Below, piece after piece: positions 17,577-27,385 of a stretch of 64,000 nucleotides of DNA. Under the pieces are notes generated by a model. The model ran no database searches. It saw only the letters and a list, made by a program, of their open reading frames with translations, and was not told the DNA's origin. This DNA comes from Bog-473 sp963730785 (GTDB taxonomy: Bacteria > Actinomycetota > Acidimicrobiia > Acidimicrobiales > RAAP-2), in contig CAVSTF010000001.1 of assembly GCA_963730785.1 (NCBI GenBank), positions 372,001 through 436,000 on the forward strand, in the 5' to 3' direction. Made by a program: the position numbers and the translations under genes. How positions within the stretch are numbered: the stretch's first letter is position 1; every line of letters starts with the position of its first letter.

Positions 17577-19121
17577 TTGGCTTCGATGCGGCGTGCGGTC
17601 GCCGTCGCGGCTCTGCTGCTCGCCTCGTGCACGTCCGCTCCGGGAGCGACCAAAAGGTCAGCCCACCCGCTGCAATCCAGCACCACCCAACCGGTGGCGA
17701 CGACCACGACCCGACCTTGCCGATCACCCCGATCACTTGGACTCCTTGCAATGGCGATCTGCAGTGCGGATCGCTCAACGTGCCGCTCGATTATGCGGAT
17801 CCCTCGGGGCCGACCATAGAGATCGCCCTGGAGCGTCACGTGGCCGAAGTCCCGGCCCAACGAATCGGATCGCTGGTGCATCAATCCGGGCGGACCCGGG
17901 GTCTCGGGCATCGACGACTTCTCCAACGAGCTCAGCGTGCTCACGTCCGGGCTGCTCGACGACTTCGACATCGTCACCTTCGACCCCCGGGGGGTACAGC
18001 GCTCCGATCCGTTGACCTGTGGCGAGACCCCCGGTGCGGCTCCACCGCTCCTCTGCCTGATCCGGTTCCGGACTCGGCGCAGGCCCAGACAGGCGTTGGT
18101 GGCCAATGACCGATCATTCGGCGCCGACTGTCAGAAGGCCAGTGGAGCGCTGCTGGCCAATGTGGGAACGGTCGAAGTGGCCCAGGATCTCGACCGACTG
18201 CGCATCGCTCTGGGCGATGCGCAGTTGACCTTCATGGGACAGTCGTACGGCACACTGATCGGGGCCACCTACGCCGAGATGTTCCCGACCCACGTACGGG
18301 CCATGGTGCTGGACAGCGCCATCGACCCCAACCTGACCTTCAACCAACTCACGCTGGGCCAGGCCGAGGGATTCGAGGGCGTGCTGACGTCGTTCTTCTC
18401 GTGGTGTGCCGGCACCTCTGCGTGCGCCTGGCGGCCGTCAGGCGATCCAACCACGGCGTTGCTGGCGCAGATCAGCAGTAGCCAGACGACGCCGGTACCG
18501 GCAGGGGGCGGTCGAACGGCCGGGCCGGGTGAGCTGTACGACGCACTGTTGGACGGGCTGTATTCGACCAGTGATTGGCCACGCCTCGGGGCGGCGTTGG
18601 CGGCGGATGCCGCGGGAAACGGTGCCCGAGTGGTGACCATGTCCGATGACTACAACCAAGATGGCTCCACCAATGGTGACGATGTGGGGCTGGCGGTTGA
18701 TTGTCTCGATCACCCGGCGTCCAAGGTGATCAAGGCCTACCCCCTCCTGGCCGCCGTCTTCAAAACTTCGGCACCGGTATTCGGGCCACTATTGGCCTGG
18801 GGTGAGGTGGCGTGCGCCGTCTGGCCGGTGCCGCCGACTCGAAAGGTCGGTCCGGCCACCGCCATCGGCTCTCCACCCATACTCGTCGTGGGCACCACGC
18901 ATGATCCGGCCACTCCCTACCAGTGGGCCGTCAACTTGTCGCATGAACTCAGCCACGGCGTGCTGCTCACTCGTGACGGGAGCGATCATGTGGCGTACTT
19001 CTACAGCTCCTGCGTCCGCTCCTATATTCAGACGTACCTGGTGACGCTGGCCACACCGCCTGTTGGCGACGGTCTGCAGCAACTGATCACGTGCCAGCTC
19101 GTCGGCGCGGTGAATCGATAG
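17577..19121 (+). CDS. Secreted TAP-like alpha/beta-hydrolase lipoprotein (frame breaks)
   Basis: Probable exported peptidase of the tripeptidyl-aminopeptidase / proline iminopeptidase family. The signal sequence MRRAVAVAALLLASCTSAPG ends in a lipobox (LLAS-C), so it is likely a lipoprotein. The mature part begins TWTPCNGDLQCGSLNVPLDYADP, typical of the family, and continues DFDIVTFDPRGVQRSDPLTC and the nucleophile elbow TFMGQSYGTLIGATYAEMFP (GxSYG). A catalytic Asp is likely in the region PILVVGTTHDPATPY and a His in GSDHVAYFYSSCV. Frame breaks at about 17700, 17890 and a compensating pair at about 18055 and 18095. The last 90 bp overlap the GH78 gene on the other strand. Confidence 0.85.
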
Positions 19122-21885
19122 TGGCCGCTACCCACCTGCAGCACGACGTCATCCATCGTTGGGTGGATTCGATGGACACGCCATGGGCCGACGAAAGAGC
19201 CAGCGCCACTCTCCCGCGCATTGTTGATCCGGGTATTGGTCAGCGTGACACGGGCTGTGGCATTGGGAGGGATGACCGTCTCCAGTGAGAGCGTGCGTCC
19301 TCGACGACTGCCAGTCGACTGAGAGGGGTCCGGCGACGGTCGGGACGGAGCCTCTGGCTGAGGCCAGGCCACCAGCCGGAACTTCGATGGCGACCTGCAC
19401 CGTCCCGTCCAGATTGGGAACCAGTGGCGTGATGCCCGAGCAACGACTCCTTCATGGCCACCAAGGCCGACGAGCCCCAGCCATGAGACATGGAGTCTCC
19501 TATGAGATCGCTCGGTGTCCATGTCTCCCACGTGAAGGTGCCGCCGGCGGCCAGGATGTGGGCCCAGCCGGGACGGCTGGCATCGGTCAGGATCTTGACG
19601 ATTGCATCGGGCAGACCAGCCGCGGCCAAGCCGCGTAGGAGCTCCAGTCCGTGGGCCGGACCCACGGAGATGCCAAGTGAGGCCACATAGCGACCTATGG
19701 CGGCCACCCGGTCCGGGCGGCACGACGCCGTAGGCAAGCGCCAGGGCATTGGCCTCCTGGGAGGCATGGCTGCTCTGCTGCCATCGGCATCCAGCCCGTC
19801 GATGTAGATGCCGTCGGCCCGGACCAACCTTGTGTTGATGGCCAGCAACAATTGGGTGGCTCGGGGGCTGGAGAGGTCGCTGCCCGTGGTATCACCGGCC
19901 AAGCAGGGCGAACAGCCGAGATGCGATTGAATGCGTTGAACCCCAAGACGTTGCTGGTCGTGTCTTCGGTCACGTTGGTGTCATAGCCATAGAACGGATC
20001 GCTGTTGGATGACTCGTTGAATCCTTTGAACAGCCCGGTGGCGGGATTGACGTTCGACCACAGGTAGTCAGCAATCCGTCTGGCATGTGGGATAGAGCAG
20101 CACGAGGCGTGTCCCGATCCCCGGTAGCCAGGTAGTAGCGCCAGATCCACTCCAGATAGCGCTCCGTGAAGATCGGGTACTGCTCGAGTCCGTAGCCGTT
20201 GGGGTAGATGGCGTTGACTCGACCATCGGGCCAGTAGCGGACCTGGCCCCGGGCGACATCTCGTAATCCTTGCCAGCTCATGTTCTGATCGCCGTAGGCG
20301 GTCATGACTGCTTCAGACGAGTTGGCGCTGTCCCACAGGAACGGACCCTGCTCCCGGTCGGCGTGTCAACGAATTGTTCGTGGCTGCAGTACAGGCAGGA
20401 ATGGGTGTTGAGCTTCCACACCGCATTGAGGGTCCGATCCGAAGTGGTGAAGGTGGCTGCCGACACGTCGGGCATGCCGGCATGGCGGGCGATGGCTGTC
20501 ACTTGGTCTGACTTGATCGGTTCACCCGGCTGGTCAATCTGAAGGTAGCGGAAACCCAGATAGGTGAGCGCTTCGAACGATTGTGCGCCGTCACGTTGGA
20601 TGTAGGAGAACGAGAGATCGGTTTGCTGGGTGCCGTGAACGGTTGACACTTGCCCATCAGGATCAAGCAGGTAGCCCGACATGCATCGGCACCAGGAGTC
20701 CCTTCGAGCCGCTTTGAAATCGACCTTGGGTCGAGCGGCATAGACGGCCCCAAAGTCGACGACAACTGATCCGGTAGACAGCGTCCGCACACTGAGTGGC
20801 GAAACCGGAAGTTCGTCAATGCGAGTTCGCTGTGGGAACAGATTGGTGAAAGGTGCCGTACCCACCGGACCACGTTCAACGGAATGCGTCCACCCGGCGT
20901 CATCGAAACTAGCGGTGGCCCACCCGTGTGGGTTGCTCCCGACCGTCGATGTGCTCAATGAAATCGCCAGCGTCGGTGTTGCGGAGCGCTGCAGGCAGCC
21001 ACTCTGCCGAACGTTCTTTCCAGGATCCATCGGTGCCATAGGCCACCCGGCGACCGTCGGCATAGACCAGCGTGAGTTGGGCCAGGAGGCCAGGGGCTGA
21101 TCCTGGCCGACCCTTTCCAGCCCCGTACCAATGATGCAGCACGCCCAGCGCGTTGGTGCGTCCGGGCCGAATGAGACGGGTGACGTCGGTGCTCTGGGTG
21201 TATTGCTCGTCAGGAAACGAGAAGCTGGGCCCGAAATCGGCTGGCTGGCCGTTGATCCAAAGTTGGAACGTGTGCGCGGCGGCGACATGGGCCGTGGCGC
21301 GCACCAATCGTCCGGACGGTGGCTTAACCACTTTCCGTAAGTAGGTGACCTGATTGGGCTGCTCGCGATGTGGCGGCGGGGTGTAGCCATTGTGCGACCC
21401 AGTCCTTCTGTCGGGGAGCGGTGACGAAACTGGCGCTCTGACCGAGACCGGTCCAGACTGTCGCTGCATCGTCCGAGACCTGTACGTTCCATTCGTAGGC
21501 CGCGTCGCCGACCAACGAAGGCCCGTCGTACAAGACGAAGGCTTGGCGGGATGAACGCACGGTCCCGGAGTCCCACACCGCTGTTCGTGACCCGGGTCGG
21601 TCCGGCCGACCCTGATGCGGTAGCTGGATTGCCGGCCCCACGACCAGCGTCCCTGATCTGCCAGGCAAACGAGCAGTCGTCAGGATCGACGCCCACTGGT
21701 TCGGTCACGCCGTTGACGGTGAGTTGGGTGGCCGAAGCAATCGACGTGGCTTCGGTGCTCGAGGCCACCGAGTCCGATGCTGACAATGCGTGGGTAGTGC
21801 ATTCGGGCACGGCGCGCACAGCCGCCGCCGCAAAGGATGCCCGGGCCCCGTTGCCAAGGAATGTCCGCCGATCCATCGGGTTCAT
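19028..21885 (-). CDS. GH78-type alpha-L-rhamnosidase, Tat-exported (many frame breaks)
   Basis: Extracellular glycoside hydrolase that releases L-rhamnose. The N-terminus MNPMDRRTFLGNGARASFAAAAVRA is a Tat signal with the twin Arg. The mature protein is scattered over all three frames but in order: AYEWNVQVSDD, VTYLRKVVKPPSGRLVRATAHV, LWINGQPADFGPSF, LVYADGRRVAYGTDGSW, FDDAGWTHSVERGP, GFRYLQIDQPGEP, VWKLNTHSCLYCSHEQFVDTPT, MTAYGDQNMSW, WRYYLATGDRDTP, NVNPATGLFKGFNESSN, then FTWETWTPSDLIGDSMSHGWG, which matches the catalytic C-terminal segment of GH78. Around eight breaks are needed. The ATG overlaps the NHL gene's stop (ATGA). A secondary, decayed status cannot be excluded for this gene. Confidence 0.75.
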
Positions 21886-23057
21886 CCGATAACCCGAACC
21901 TGGTTGTCATCTCGATCACTGAAGTAGACCGAGCCGGCGTCAGACACGGCGATGCCGATCGGGACACGCCATATGCGTCAAGCACCCATTTCGTGCCGTC
22001 GCCCGCCGGCTGGCCCTGTCTGCGTGATCGGGAGGGCGCCGGCCAACGTAACAGATTGCCGGCCGACATAGTCCGGCCGAACACGCTGGCGGTGGTTATC
22101 GGTACGACCCGAATGCAGTGCATGTCGCCGTCGGTCACGAAAAGGGTGCCTTGCGCGCTTACGGCCAGTCCCTCCGGGTCATTAACTCGGAGGCCACACT
22201 GGTGGCCGAAAGGCCGTCGATCAGATACGGCCCGTACATGCCCATGCCCACAACGGTTTGTAGGTCTCCGGCTCCGATGGGGGTGCCGTAGTACGTGCCC
22301 GGAATGCGTCGGTACTTCGAGCACCGATTGATCACCGTTGTCGGCGATGAAAGGTCTCCCGCTTGATCGACGGCTAACGCCACCGGATCCCATACTTGGG
22401 CTATGAGGGCGTCCCCACGATTCGCCGATCCACACACGCCGTCCCCGCCACCTTGTAAATGTCGCCGGCGGTCATGACTGTCCGTCGTACGTGAGGATGG
22501 CGGGCACCATCCGTATGCGGCAGTTGGCCGAATCGGCAATGAAGACGTCACCGGCCGAGTCCACGGCGACCCCGTGGGTTCGTCGAGTTGGCTGGCAGGG
22601 CGGCAAGCCGGATTTCCGTCGAACCGGCGACGCCAGTCCCAGCGAACGTGGTCGCTTGGTGTGACCCGTGGGCCGGATCACAGCACCCGTTGATCGGTGG
22701 CTTCGGCCACATAGACGTCACCCTGCCCGTCGACGCCGATGCCGGTGGGATAACCCGAGGAGTGTGACGGGACCTGCACGTGCTGCCGGCCAGTACCGTG
22801 GCCTTTGGCCCCTTTACCCGTATGCCGTAGAGGACGCCGGAGGACTGGCCGGGACCAGTAGATCCGGCATTGATCAGTGTCGGCAATGAAGAGGTCGCCT
22901 TGTTGATCCACGGCGATCCCGGTGGGGCCCGAAGGCTGCTGGCGCCGACCACCGTGCCGACCGGACCGAGGTGCTCCGCACGGACCCTCCGGCTGCGGCC
23001 GCAGGCAAGCCACCCAGGTCTACAGAGCATGCACATTCCCAGGCCCCAACGTCGCAC
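21882..23057 (-). CDS. NHL-repeat beta-propeller protein (frame breaks)
   Basis: Product made of NHL-type blades, each ending in an aspartate-rich turn: GIAVDQQGDLFIADTDQCRI, GIGVDGQGDVYVAEATDQRV, GVAVDSAGDVFIADSANCRIRMV, LAVSAQGTLFVTDGDMHCIRVV, and the last GIAVSDAGSVYFSDRDDNQVRVIG. This would make about six blades. The five visible blades are in three frames with roughly four breaks. The protein may be secreted or bound to the cell surface; its start (GTG at 23057 or ATG at 23068) is uncertain because the N-terminal region is in a broken zone. Its TGA overlaps the GH78 ATG, so the two are probably one operon for carbohydrate binding and hydrolysis. No function is known for the NHL part. Confidence 0.72.
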
Positions 23058-23180
23058 GACCTCATCATGCCGTTTAGGAATCCCTATTGCCCACCTGAAT
23101 CCCGGAGGCGCCTGGTTTGACTCCGGCCAGACGCGACATAGTGGGCGGCATCACCGACGAAAGAGTCAAAGGAGAGTTCG

Positions 23181-23935
23181 TTGCCAGTTATCGAAGAGGC
23201 GATGTCAGCCACAAACGTGATGCTCGAAGGGCACGAAGGTGCAGCCATCAACGCCTACCAGGTCGTATCCGGCAAGGAAGGCGCCCTCCCAGGGGTGCTC
23301 GTCATCCACCATCTCCCCGGGTGGGACTCCTCGACCAAGGAAATCACCCGCCGCTTCGCAGCTGAGGGCTACAACGCCATCTGCCCCAATCTCTACGCCC
23401 GGGAGGGGCTCGACACCGACCCCGACGACGCCGCGGCCGCCGCCCGGGCCAACGGGGGGGTACCGACGAACAGTTCATCGGTGACGCCGGAGCGCCATCG
23501 CCGCGTTGCGTGCCCTGCCAAACTCCAACGGCAAGGTTGGCGTGATCGGCTACTGCTCTGGTGGTCGCCAGTCGTTCCTCACCGCGGTGAGCCTGCCCGT
23601 CGATGCCGCGGTCGACTGTTACGGCGCTTTCGTGACCGGGACAGTTCCGAAGGTTTCCCGCTCAAGGTGGTGCCGCTGGTGGACCGCACTCCGCACTGGG
23701 GTGCCCACTGCTCGGACTCTTCGGTGCGGAAGACCAGTTCCCCACTCCCGAGCACGTGGACTGAACTCGACAGGCCCTCATCGCCAACGACAAGACCTAC
23801 GAGTTCCACTCCTATGAAGGCGCCGGTCACGCCTTCTTCTCGACCAATCGGACCAGCTACCGACCGGAAGCGGCCCTAGACGGTGGGAGCGCATCTTCTG
23901 CGTGGTTCGGCCAGTACCTAACGACGGAGGCCTGA
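23181..23935 (+). CDS. Dienelactone hydrolase family protein (frame breaks)
   Basis: Alpha/beta-hydrolase that opens dienelactones or related esters. N-terminus: GVLVIHHLPGWDSSTKEITRRFAAEGYNAICPNLYAREG. The nucleophile elbow GKVGVIGYCSGGRQSFLTA carries the Cys of DLH enzymes (G-x-C-x-G-G). The catalytic Asp is in LFGAEDQFPTPEH and the His in YEGAGHAFFST. Frame breaks at about 23455 (a run of seven G), 23495, 23640 and further on. I chose the TTG at 23181 because a Shine-Dalgarno (AAGGAG) sits 7 nt upstream; an ATG at 23202 is an alternative. The last residues are QYLTTEA, and the next gene begins 2 bp later. Confidence 0.82.
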
Positions 23936-23937
23936 TC

Positions 23938-24198
23938 ATGTGTTCCTACGTCACCGTCCCAGCGGATATCGCCGGATCGGCGAAAGGACCTGATGGATGG
24001 TTCTCGGTGACAACGGCCTCGGTCTATTTCGACCACCCATACCACGCACCGTTCGAACATTCGCTCAACATCGACTTCGTCGACCCGGAGAAGGGACCCG
24101 GGGCTCGAGTGGCCGTTGAGCTGAGCGCCGACTCAGCCCGAGAGCTCATTCGGTGCATCGAAGCGGCGCTTGAGGCCGCCGGAGCGGCTGCGCTCTGA
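23938..24198 (+). CDS. Small conserved protein (DUF6295-like)
   Basis: Product of 86 residues with no signal peptide. Features: MCSYVTVPADIAGSAKGPDGWFSVTTASVYFDHPYHAP, then HSLNIDFVDPEKGPGARVAVELSADSARELIRCIEAAL. From memory these match a small family, DUF6295, found in actinobacteria; I cannot confirm the number. The repeated pattern DHPYHAPFEHSLNIDF has three histidines and may bind a metal. The ATG is 2 bp after the dienelactone hydrolase stop, so the two are likely co-transcribed. No function is known. Confidence 0.7.
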   Translation: MCSYVTVPADIAGSAKGPDGWFSVTTASVYFDHPYHAPFEHSLNIDFVDPEKGPGARVAVELSADSARELIRCIEAALEAAGAAAL

Positions 24199-25120
24199 CC
24201 GGAACAGTCGATTCTTCGGTGGATGCTGGCCGGCTGGACCCGCCGCCACTCCAACGGAACTGGCCAGGTAGGCCAACGCCACGTCGGTGGATCCTTCATG
24301 CGATGGATGGAAGTCACGGCGGAGATAGGTCGGTATCGCTCGCAAGGTCTCGCTGAATTTGGGATATGGCCGGCCCGGAGGCACGCCGGAAGGCCCGAAA
24401 GGTGAAGCGTTGCTTGGTCGTACGGTCGGCTGAGAGCAGCAGGCTGCCCCCGATGATGAATCCGATGATGAGGGCAACGGCGGCGAAAGTCATGGACACC
24501 AAACGGCGCAGATAGTTGCCACTGAAGTACTGGTACACATCGAAGGCGACCGATCGGTGCTCGACTTCTTCGGCCCCGTGCCATCGCATCAGGTCGAGCA
24601 TCTGGGGGTCGGCACCGTCGGCGTCCAGCTGACCAGACTCATTGAGGATCCACTCGCCCAACACAGCGGTGAAATGTTCGATGGCGGCGATGGCTGACAG
24701 ACGAGCGACGAGCCAGGTAGTGTGAAGCGGTTTCGGTACCGTGTGGCCAAATGGAGAAGGGCCGCCGAGGTTCGGTCCGCATCCATTCCGCCTGCTTCAT
24801 CGCCCGCTCGGTGTCGATACCGTGTCGGAGAGATAGTCACGTGCGACATCGTGGGCTCGAGCGTGCGTGGCTTCCTGGCCAATGAAGCCCTTGACATCGT
24901 CACGGAGCTTGTCGTCGGTGATCAGGGGGAGTGCCTCGCGATACACGTCGCAAAACCACCGTTCACCTGGCGGCAGCATGATGTGGAGCACGTTCATGGT
25001 GTGCGTGGCCATAGGATCGCCCGGAATCCAATGCAACGGTGTCTCGCTCAGGTCAAAGCGAGGACGTCGAGCTCGAATCGGTACTTCGGTGGGTGATGCG
25101 ATGGCAGTCACGGAATTCAC
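24133..25120 (-). CDS. Predicted metal-dependent hydrolase (PF10118-like; frame breaks)
   Basis: Member of the family of predicted metal-dependent hydrolases. N-terminus: PRFDLSETPLHWIPGDPMATHTMNVLHIMLPPGERWFCDVYREALP, then DVKGFIGQEATHARAHDV with the E-x2-H motif typical of the family. Further on, MLDLMRWHGAEEVEHRSVAFDVYQ has the second E-x2-H, and a hydrophobic stretch (TFAAVALIIGFIIGGSLLLSA) suggests one membrane helix. The pieces are in three frames; breaks at about 24800, 24680 and 24370. Di-iron-like sites (two ExxH motifs) fit a ferritin-like fold, but the activity is untested as far as I know. Its 5' end overlaps the alpha/beta-hydrolase gene. Confidence 0.75.
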
Positions 25121-26106
25121 GCTGCACTTTCGCTGCCGGCCTCTTCAGGCTCTTGCGATGTCGGATTCGACAAGCGGCGAGGTCGGGGGCCTCTGTACCC
25201 GACTCGACGAAATCGATCACTTCACCGATCCACCGGGCGACATTGGCTGGCTGAATGCGAATCACCCAATGTCCTGCCTCCACCGGTCGACGCCATACGA
25301 CAGACGCCCATTCTTCGAGACCCTCGAGAAGTGCTGGCGTCACGTAGCGATCCTTCGTGGGCACAATGATTTGAACGGGCGTCGACGTGTGTTTGGCCAC
25401 CGGGTGGCGCATGCGCGAGAAGACATTGGCTCGGTAGAGGTTGACGCCATGGGCGAAATCGGATCCGAAAGTGGGTGCCGGCCACTTGTCGTCTGACGGT
25501 GCTCCCTCAATCCGATGGAGTGCCTTGCCCCAGATCCGTTGGTTGGCTGCGCGTCCCATGAACTGAGGCACGTAGGGCAGATGGAAGAAGAGGATGTACC
25601 AAGAGTGCAGCGCCTGCCGGATGGCTCGAGGCGAGATCTCCGGGATTCGAGGTCCGATGACGACGGGCCCAGAGCGCGGCGTGATCGAGCGGTGGTCCGG
25701 AAATCGACGTGTAGCTGGCAAACCGGCCAGCGAGCCGATCCTCGGTGACGGCCTCCCAGCCCTGTATTGAGCCCCAGTCGTGGGCCACCAGATGCACTGG
25801 CTTGGCGGGACTCACTGCATCGGCGACAGCGGCCAGGTCATCGACCAGAAGGGGCAGCGCGTAGTCGGCTCGGTTGGCCGGGATATCCGAGTGGCCTGCA
25901 CCTCGGACGTCGTAGGTCACGACATGGAACCGCTCGGCCAGGATCAGGGCCAGTGGCTCCCAGACCACGCTTGTATCTGGAAATCCATGAACCAACAGGA
26001 CGGTCGAGTGGGCCGGATCTCCACGCTCAGTTACGGCAAGGTCGAGCCCAGCACCCCGAATATGCCGCTCGATCGTGCCTGGACCACTCGGGTCGGACGT
26101 CGCCAT
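25053..26106 (-). CDS. Alpha/beta-hydrolase, epoxide hydrolase-like (frame break)
   Basis: Alpha/beta-hydrolase. N-terminal part: STVLLVHGFPDTSVVWEPLALILAERFHVVTYDVRGAGHS with the HGFPD oxyanion motif, and the nucleophile elbow VHLVAHDWGSIQGWEAV (Asp in HDWGS), which is typical of epoxide hydrolases and haloalkane dehalogenases. After a break at about 25670 the protein continues ILFFHLPYVPQFMG, VQIIVPTKDRYVTPALLEG (catalytic Asp) and EAGHWVIRIQPANVARWIGEVI (catalytic His). The C-terminal tail of some 40 residues beyond the fold resembles the linker to an SDR domain in EphD-like proteins, but no SDR follows. Its 3' end overlaps the next gene. The ATG at 26106 is preferred to that at 26124. Confidence 0.8.
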
Positions 26107-26151
26107 ACCGACAGTGAACCACATTGCAACACTTTTGTCGAGATGTTGTAT

Positions 26152-26808
26152 CTATGGCGTCAAGGCGGGGAGGAGCAGCTCTGAGAGGAATGACCTGAGT
26201 TCAACTTTGGGTGGCACGAGGACCAGGGTCACCACCAGCCGGATCAACCATTCGGCCAGGATGACCGGATCCCGCGGGGCCAACACTCCGGCTGTCATGG
26301 CCGCGGTGAGCATCGGAGCTAGCCCTGTGGCCACTCGCTCCAGGAGGGAGGGGAGTTCGGTCAGGGTGGAAAGGGTGATGGTGTCGGTGTCGTCGGCCAA
26401 CAGCTTGGCGATCACGGGGTGGAGGCGGACCTCGTCAATGACCGAAGCCATAATTTCAATCACACCTGTGGGTCCAACTGGTTGGGGGGCTCGACCAGGA
26501 ATGGAGGCCACCATCCGCTGCAACTCCCGGGCGGCCAAAAGGCGAGCCTGCTGTGGAATCGTTCCCACCTGGCGATATACCGTCGTGCGATCGACGCCCA
26601 GTTCACGGGCAACGTCCTGCACTGAGGTACGTCTCAGACCATGCCGAGCGAAGCATCTCGATGCTGCATCCAAAAACGGATCGAGATCAGCTGGAGGGAC
26701 CAATCGAGCCCGGTGACCAAGGTGGCCAAATCCAGAACCCCGAAATCGGTCTCTTGATCGGGGTGATGTGGTCCGGACGACATGGGAGAGTTGTAGCACC
26801 GGCGGCAT
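26152..26808 (-). CDS. TetR-family transcriptional regulator
   Basis: Regulator of 218 residues with an N-terminal helix-turn-helix: ASRCFARHGLRRTSVQDVARELGVDRTTVYRQVGT. The C-terminal domain is helical, ending LPALTP. It lies 45 bp upstream of the alpha/beta-hydrolase on the same strand and probably controls that small operon. The first 35 residues before VPPADLDPFLDAA are poor in family signal, and a different frame there is open too, so the true start may lie further in, or a frame break may be present near 26730. Confidence 0.85.
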   Translation of the reverse strand: MPPVLQLSHVVRTTSPRSRDRFRGSGFGHLGHRARLVPPADLDPFLDAASRCFARHGLRRTSVQDVARELGVDRTTVYRQVGTIPQQARLLAARELQRMVASIPGRAPQPVGPTGVIEIMASVIDEVRLHPVIAKLLADDTDTITLSTLTELPSLLERVATGLAPMLTAAMTAGVLAPRDPVILAEWLIRLVVTLVLVPPKVELRSFLSELLLPALTP

Positions 26809-26934
26809 CCATCCGACCGGTGCAGAGGAAATCGCGATGCCGTCTCCGCACTGGGACCCGATCCATCTAGGTCAGAACAAGCGGGATGGAGCATCAATCA
26901 AGCGGTCGCCGCTCTACTAGATTCTCTCCCTTGC

Positions 26935-27010
26935 GGGCCGCTAGCTCATCCGGTAGAGCAGGGGACTTTTAATCCCAAGGTGCCGGGATCGAGACCCGGG
27001 CGGCCCACCA
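26935..27010 (+). tRNA. tRNA-Lys (anticodon TTT)
   Basis: Cloverleaf drawn by hand. The acceptor arm GGGCCGC (26935-26941) pairs with GCGGCCC (27000-27006), followed by the discriminator A and an encoded CCA (27008-27010). The anticodon loop is CTTTTAA (26966-26972), with TTT at 26968-26970. The T arm has CCGGG-ATCGAGA-CCCGG. The D arm has GCTC and GAGC around ATCCGGTA. A -10-like TAGATT at 26918-26923 lies 11 nt upstream. The gene stands alone, next to an IS remnant. I found no second copy of its 3' end in this window. Confidence 0.95.
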
Positions 27011-27051
27011 AATCATGTGTTGTTTCGGGTGGTCCTGGTCGTTTTAGCTCC

Positions 27052-27111
27052 GGATGATCCTTTACACAGGTTCGGCTGATGCTTTACAGAGTTCTGGTTG
27101 ATGCTTGACAC
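27052..27111 (+). repeat. Three tandem 22-bp-spaced repeats, probable transposon end
   Basis: Three 16-nt units with consensus GGNTGATGCTTTACAS start at 27052, 27074 and 27096, an exact 22-bp period. The third unit, GGTTGATGCTTGACAC, resembles the reverse complement of the TGTCAAGCATCAACC-type ends of IS481-like elements. They lie about 50 bp upstream of a transposase fragment, so they are probably transposase-binding sites at the left end of a degraded insertion sequence. Confidence 0.6.
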
Positions 27112-27162
27112 CGCACCCACTCTCCTCTGCTCTGAAGAGCCAAGAGGTGGCCGAGTGCTCGT

Positions 27163-27270
27163 GGCTCAGCAAATTGGAACAGCGTTATAACGCCGTAGTG
27201 GGGGTTATCCGGGACGGTTGTTCAGTCAAAGAAGGGGCCGAGGCTTATGGGGTCAGCCATCAAGATACCC
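27163..27270 (+). pseudogene. IS481-like transposase, N-terminal remnant
   Basis: About 36 residues, LSKLEQRYNAVVGVIRDGCSVKEGAEAYGVSHQDTH, match the N-terminal helix-turn-helix of IS481/IS3-type transposases (usual form SKLEQRYDAVLAVIRDG...GVSRQTVHAWLRRY). Coding similarity stops near 27270, and no DDE catalytic domain or matching right end is seen. It is thus a dead fragment. The upstream repeats at 27052-27111 support this. Confidence 0.7.
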
Positions 27271-27320
27271 ACCTCTCGGACTCTGATCGGGGCGCCACCA
27301 TCCTCAGACGGGGGGTGAAA

Positions 27321-27360
27321 TTGCAACAGAGGAGGCACCGAAGCGCCTCCTCTGTTGCAA
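27321..27360 (-). terminator. Strong hairpin terminator
   Basis: A perfect 16-bp inverted repeat: TTGCAACAGAGGAGGC (27321-27336) and GCCTCCTCTGTTGCAA (27345-27360) with an 8-nt loop. It sits 25 bp beyond the stop of the minus-strand MBG protein gene, so it probably ends that transcript. The T-tract on that strand is weak (TTGCAATTTCACC). It may also separate the IS remnant from the gene. Confidence 0.7.
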
Positions 27361-27385
27361 ACACAAACTATTTGTTGGATCTACC

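Noticed and set aside
17577..23935. A decayed island of pseudogenes between 17 and 24 kb
   Set aside because: Catalytic motifs are all kept, and the only lesions are single-base shifts like those in essential nuo genes. Sequencing error explains it more simply; decay of the GH78 gene alone remains possible.
24133..24198. Overlap of the small DUF6295-like gene and the metal-dependent hydrolase as a real antisense pair
   Set aside because: The hydrolase C-terminus is in a zone of frame breaks, so the last 20 residues and the overlap are doubtful.
26935..27010. tRNA-Lys as integration site of a genomic island
   Set aside because: No integrase and no repeat of the tRNA 3' end were found in the window; only an IS remnant is nearby.
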